IMG/VR virus record: IMGVR_UViG_3300020477_000990
Span: 124,001 to 188,000 of that record
Length of the DNA stretch: 64,000 nucleotides
Direction: 5' to 3' (one strand)
Source: a virus
The first letter of the stretch is position 1; every line of letters begins with the position of its first letter. Below the pieces are notes generated by a model. The model searched no databases. It worked only from the letters and a program-made list of their open reading frames with translations, and was not told the origin of the DNA. The position numbers and the translations under genes were made by a program. Below are positions 60,953 through 64,000 of this stretch, in pieces.

Positions 60953-61577
60953 AAATTTAGCAATATGTGGCTGTAGTTGGGCTAGTGATTTTAATAGCTC
61001 AACGTATTCAAATGATGAAGTTACAAACAATTCTCAATTATGGCAATATAATTTAGGTTATAAGCCTACAATTTATGCAAGGCCAGGAGCAACTAATTTA
61101 AAAATATATACGCAAGTAGATGAAGCAATTGAAAATGGATTTGATAGTTGTTTAGTATTATTAACATCACCTACTAGAATTAATATTGCTTGGAAAGATA
61201 CAGATGGGTGGAAAGCTGACAGTAAGTTTAGATGGGGCCGAACTGATGTTGTAAACAAATATGCTACATCTGAAATTAAAGAATATATTGGAAAATACTT
61301 TAATGAAGAGATAGAAGTATTAAATTCATTCATTATTACTGAAGCAATTTATTATAAATTAAAAGAAACTGGAAAACCTTTTTATATTTTTACCAATGCA
61401 TTTACAGATTATATTCATAAAGACTGGAAAGTTTTTAATAAAAAAGAAATAATTCAAGATGGCCCGATTAATTTAATTAAAGATAATAATTATGTAGGAG
61501 ATAATGTTCCTAATCATTTATCCTTACTTGGACAAGATAAAGCAAAAAAACTTGTAATCGCAACAATTTACCCGTAA
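60939..61577 (+). CDS. SGNH/GDSL-type hydrolase-like protein
   Basis: The start is placed at the ATG-ATG pair 60939/60942 just before MEHKNLAICGCSWAS (block I with Ser); a start at 60903 would add residues unlike the family. Block II-like GATNLKIYTQ, block III-like LVLLTSPTRIN and late VPNHLSLLGQDKAK with the His complete the pattern. It is the sixth SGNH-like gene in the window and the last of the second modification island. Confidence 0.65.
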   Translation: MMEHKNLAICGCSWASDFNSSTYSNDEVTNNSQLWQYNLGYKPTIYARPGATNLKIYTQVDEAIENGFDSCLVLLTSPTRINIAWKDTDGWKADSKFRWGRTDVVNKYATSEIKEYIGKYFNEEIEVLNSFIITEAIYYKLKETGKPFYIFTNAFTDYIHKDWKVFNKKEIIQDGPINLIKDNNYVGDNVPNHLSLLGQDKAKKLVIATIYP

Positions 61578-61600
61578 TCGGCCTAAAAAAATAAAAAGAC

Positions 61601-61629
61601 TTGACAAGATCAAGTTCTGAATATAATAT
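61601..61629 (+). promoter_or_regulatory. Promoter of the HTH gene
   Basis: TTGACA 61601-61606, with TATAAT 61622-61627 (15-bp spacer) or TAATAT 61624-61629 (17-bp spacer). It is not an exact member of the early family (no TGY). Confidence 0.6.
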
Positions 61630-61664
61630 AGTAATTATTAAACTTAACTACCTAGGAGATTAAA

Positions 61665-61928
61665 ATGGGATTAAGCAACATAAAAGTAAAAGGTTCTTCA
61701 CAGTATAAGTTAGGAACTCAAAAACAGAGAATCCTACAATACTATTGGGGTACTGGTACTACAGTAACTACAAAAAATTTGGTATCAAGATATAAAATCA
61801 TGAAACCAACTGCAAGAATTTGTGAGTTGAGACAAGATGGTTTTGATATTAGATCTTTACGATTTGTTACTAGAGATACGAAAAGAAGTGCGGTAAAATA
61901 CCGTATTATGCAACGTAAAGCCGCTTAA
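61665..61928 (+). CDS. Small winged-helix/HTH protein (87 aa)
   Basis: TQKQRILQYYWGTGTTVTTKNLVSRYKI and ARICELRQDGFDIRSL follow the helix-turn-helix arrangement of the phage HTH_39-like family (R-I-L, then V-T-T, then L-R-x-x-G-x-x-I). The basic ends suit DNA binding. It has its own promoter, ribosome site (CTAGGAGA) and terminator, so it could be a phage transcription regulator. (Segments quoted are adjacent pieces of the domain.). Confidence 0.7.
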   Translation: MGLSNIKVKGSSQYKLGTQKQRILQYYWGTGTTVTTKNLVSRYKIMKPTARICELRQDGFDIRSLRFVTRDTKRSAVKYRIMQRKAA

Positions 61929-61958
61929 TTATAGATAATTAGGCCTAATTACACATAT

Positions 61959-61995
61959 AAAAGCCTGTAAGTCATTGATTTTACAGGCTTTTTTT
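61959..61995 (+). terminator. Rho-independent terminator
   Basis: AAAGCCTGTAA (61960-61970) pairs with TTACAGGCTTT (61981-61991) followed by a T-run. Confidence 0.85.
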
Positions 61996-62009
61996 GTGGC
62001 TTTTTTTGG

Positions 62010-62037
62010 TTGACAGATTTCTATAGTATGCTATTAT
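62010..62037 (+). promoter_or_regulatory. Early-type promoter of the 17-kDa-antigen-like gene
   Basis: GGTTGACA with TTGACA at 62010-62015, a 16-bp spacer (containing GATTTCTA) ending in TGC, and TATTAT at 62032-62037. Confidence 0.75.
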
Positions 62038-62063
62038 AGTTGAATATGTGGAGGTTATTAATT

Positions 62064-62636
62064 ATGTATAAATTAAAAACAATAGTTGCAGGTTTGTTTG
62101 CTATATTATTATTAACAAATTGTACAGCAACAACTGGTCAAACTGTTTCTAAAACAGATACCTATACATTAGGTGGAGCAGTAGTTGGCGGAGTTATTGG
62201 TAATCAATTTGGTAGTGGAAGTGGTAAGACTGCGGCTACTATAGTTGGAATATTACTAGGTTCAAACATTGGTAATAATATTGGTCAACAATTAGATCAA
62301 TATGATGAACTAAAACATCAAAAAGCGGCCTATCAAGCATTAGAGTATACTAAAGACGGAGTTCCAGTTAGATGGTCAAATCCAAATGGTCATAAAGGTG
62401 GAATAATGATTACAGATACTTACTATATTGAAAACGGCCAGGTACCTTGTCGTAAGTTTTATCAAGAAGTACAAATTGGTGCTAGAATAGAAACAGGTGA
62501 AGGAATTGCTTGTAGAACAGCATCAGGTAAATGGGAACTTATGAAAGATCCTAAAGTAAAGATTGAAAATGGTATGCAAGTCACTAATGATAAAGGCCAA
62601 TATATGCTAACACCTGTTGGCGTTGGTTGGAATTAA
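62064..62636 (+). CDS. Rickettsia 17-kDa surface antigen-like outer-membrane lipoprotein
   Basis: The start at 62064 is set by GGAGG ten bases upstream; a longer frame from 62040 begins before that site. Lipobox LTNC ends the signal peptide near residue 20. A glycine-zipper two-helix segment follows (GGAVVGGVIGNQFGSGSG), then the second domain of the 17-kDa antigen with VRWSNPNGHKGG, CRKFYQEVQIG and ACRTASGKWEL. Rickettsiales and relatives carry this outer-membrane lipoprotein, so capture from an alphaproteobacterial host is likely. It could alter the surface to exclude other phages or help lysis. The short version at 12769 is a paralogue. Confidence 0.85.
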   Translation: MYKLKTIVAGLFAILLLTNCTATTGQTVSKTDTYTLGGAVVGGVIGNQFGSGSGKTAATIVGILLGSNIGNNIGQQLDQYDELKHQKAAYQALEYTKDGVPVRWSNPNGHKGGIMITDTYYIENGQVPCRKFYQEVQIGARIETGEGIACRTASGKWELMKDPKVKIENGMQVTNDKGQYMLTPVGVGWN

Positions 62637-64000
62637 CTTGTATATTCTTCCCTAGCATAAGGTTCTCTAGATGGGAACCTTGTTAGGATTGTTCCTACCC
62701 TCTCAGTATTTCTCGTATCAGTATCAGGACTTCTTGTATAAAGAGTATTTGTAAAATACAATTCACCTTTAGCATTTGCTTTAACAGTCAGCCCACCATA
62801 ATTACTTGCACCAGCGGCTTCTGGTCCATTCATATGAACATTTGTTGCAGTTTCTATATGATCACCGCCACTTTTAATATTAGTACTTGCAGAAGCAGTA
62901 AAATGATTTGCTCCTGTAGTTGATAAATGGAAATCACTTCCGGAAGTAATTTTTGTATTGTTACCTGTTTTAATGTTTACTGAACCTTCAACATCTAAAT
63001 TTAAATTACCTTCAACTGACGTTAATATGTTTGTTGTATCAGATGGTTGTCCACTATCACTAGTTTTATGAGCTTTAATATTAATATGTCTTCCTGACTC
63101 AATATTAAAATCTCTATCTGCTCTAAAATTAATATCTTTTTGTGAACGCACACTAATTGAATCATTTGCCCAAACATCTATTTTACCATCATTATCAATT
63201 TCAACATATCCAGATCCTTTTTTATTAATAATATAAACATTACCATTAGATTCATCTAATAATATTTGGGCTCCAGATTTAGTTCTTAATCTAATTAATT
63301 GTTGGTCACCATCATCCATTACAAATTGGTTTGCATCTGGTGTTAATATACCAAATACTTTTGAAGGTGTTTCACGTCTAGCTGATGACGATGTTAATCC
63401 TCTATTAGTATCAGATTCTAATCCTTGTTCTCTTAATCCTTCAAAGTGTGGAGTATGTGTAGGTCTTTTAATACCTGATTCTGGTTCACTAGTACTTTTT
63501 CGTTCTTTTGTCCAGTCAACGTCATCTGCTATTTCTGATAATTTATTGTATTCAGTTACTGGACAATCTTTTGATTCTTCATCATTAGATGTAAATGTTC
63601 CTGAACGAGCAATTCCTGGAACCATATGATTCATTAAATGTTGATATAAACAACCAACAACTACACCTCTAGAAATATCACCACCAACAAACATTACTAA
63701 AACTTTATTTCCAACATCAGGTGGAATCATCCACATACCATAACTTCTTTGTGAACCACTATATGTTTTAGATGGATCTGTATTTAAATGTGGAGTAACT
63801 ATTTCGCCTGGGGCAATATTATTATTAATATTTGTTGCTCCAGCAAATGGAGAAGACCAACGAACAGTTAAATTAAGATGTGTTTCATTAACATCAAATG
63901 AGTCTGGTAAAAAATCTACATTAACGTTTGCTCCAATTAAGCGAACAGTTAGCCTACCATTTTTTTGTATATCAGCGGCACTAATAACGATAGCTTCGTA
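62633..64000 (-). CDS. Baseplate hub/spike protein, gp5-like (5' end beyond window)
   Basis: The open frame continues to the right edge, so the N-terminus is missing; an internal ATG at 63736 is not the start. The residues RLTVRLIGANVNV... SPFAGATN followed by PDVGNKVLVMFVGGDISRGVVVG are the OB-fold of T4 gp5/VgrG-type spikes. After a linker, a beta-helix of N-x-G-x-I/V repeats begins (GKIDVWANDSISVRSQKDI, SGRHINIKAHKTSD). The spike punctures the outer membrane. No lysozyme domain is visible in this part. It overlaps the lipoprotein gene by four bases, tail to tail. Confidence 0.8.
   Translation of the reverse strand, partial: YEAIVISAADIQKNGRLTVRLIGANVNVDFLPDSFDVNETHLNLTVRWSSPFAGATNINNNIAPGEIVTPHLNTDPSKTYSGSQRSYGMWMIPPDVGNKVLVMFVGGDISRGVVVGCLYQHLMNHMVPGIARSGTFTSNDEESKDCPVTEYNKLSEIADDVDWTKERKSTSEPESGIKRPTHTPHFEGLREQGLESDTNRGLTSSSARRETPSKVFGILTPDANQFVMDDGDQQLIRLRTKSGAQILLDESNGNVYIINKKGSGYVEIDNDGKIDVWANDSISVRSQKDINFRADRDFNIESGRHINIKAHKTSDSGQPSDTTNILTSVEGNLNLDVEGSVNIKTGNNTKITSGSDFHLSTTGANHFTASASTNIKSGGDHIETATNVHMNGPEAAGASNYGGLTVKANAKGELYFTNTLYTRSPDTDTRNTERVGTILTRFPSREPYAREEYTS

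Noticed and set aside
63737-64000. Region right of the internal ATG of the baseplate spike as non-coding
   Set aside because: The same frame is open to the window edge and encodes the expected OB-fold start, so the gene simply continues out of the window.

Overview
The window is an AT-rich, densely packed piece of a tailed-phage genome of the T4-like (contractile-tail) marine type. The evidence is a baseplate run of a gp25-like protein followed directly by a gp6-like baseplate wedge protein, a 3986-residue tail/baseplate protein, fibre-like proteins, a gp5-like baseplate spike running off the right edge, TATAAATA late-promoter-like boxes, and many short overlapping early genes. The host is probably a marine alphaproteobacterium. 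The best clue is a phage-encoded lipoprotein with the architecture of the Rickettsia 17-kDa surface antigen; a SAR11-type host would fit but is inference.

Layout. 0-2.7 kb: end of a nitroreductase-like gene, a sulfotransferase-like gene, and a membrane coiled-coil protein. 2.73-4.32 kb: a long gene-free, GC-richer region full of hairpins and phased direct repeats (21 bp, 9-10 bp, 28 bp and 11 bp periods), with predicted promoters pointing in from both sides. 4.3-14.9 kb: early region of small genes in short operons, each headed by a distinctive promoter (TTGACA, 16-bp spacer, TGY directly before the -10, often a TAG-N4-CTA element inside the spacer). It carries a SleB-type cell-wall hydrolase, a secreted polysaccharide-lyase-like lipoprotein, a glycine-zipper lipoprotein, an AAA+ ATPase and a candidate pseudoknotted RNA. 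14.94-16.18 kb: a second gene-free region with degenerate CGCAAATACAA repeats. 16.2-18.6 kb: tiny membrane proteins and a complete ribosomal protein bL12 homologue.

18.6-33.8 kb, mostly minus strand: a metabolic and modification island with two radical SAM proteins, SufE, a SET-domain protein, a YqgE/AlgH protein, an APS-kinase-like enzyme, a sulfotransferase, four paralogous glycosyltransferase-like proteins, five SGNH/GDSL-type hydrolases and a ClpP-like protease. 33.8-53.3 kb, plus strand: baseplate and fibre genes. 53.4-61.6 kb, plus strand: a second modification island with three GT-A-like proteins, a HAD-like phosphatase, two more radical SAM proteins and a sixth SGNH protein. 61.6-64 kb: a small HTH protein, the 17-kDa-antigen-like lipoprotein and the baseplate spike on the minus strand.

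How the genes may work together (inference): SufE could support the four Fe-S radical SAM enzymes. The APS kinase could make PAPS for the two sulfotransferase-like proteins. Together with the glycosyltransferase-like and SGNH proteins this suggests a phage-encoded system for building and decorating glycans (sulfation, esterification) on the virion or the cell surface. bL12 and the compact promoters point to redirection of host translation and transcription early in infection. No tRNA, rRNA, CRISPR array, integrase or insertion sequence was recognised.
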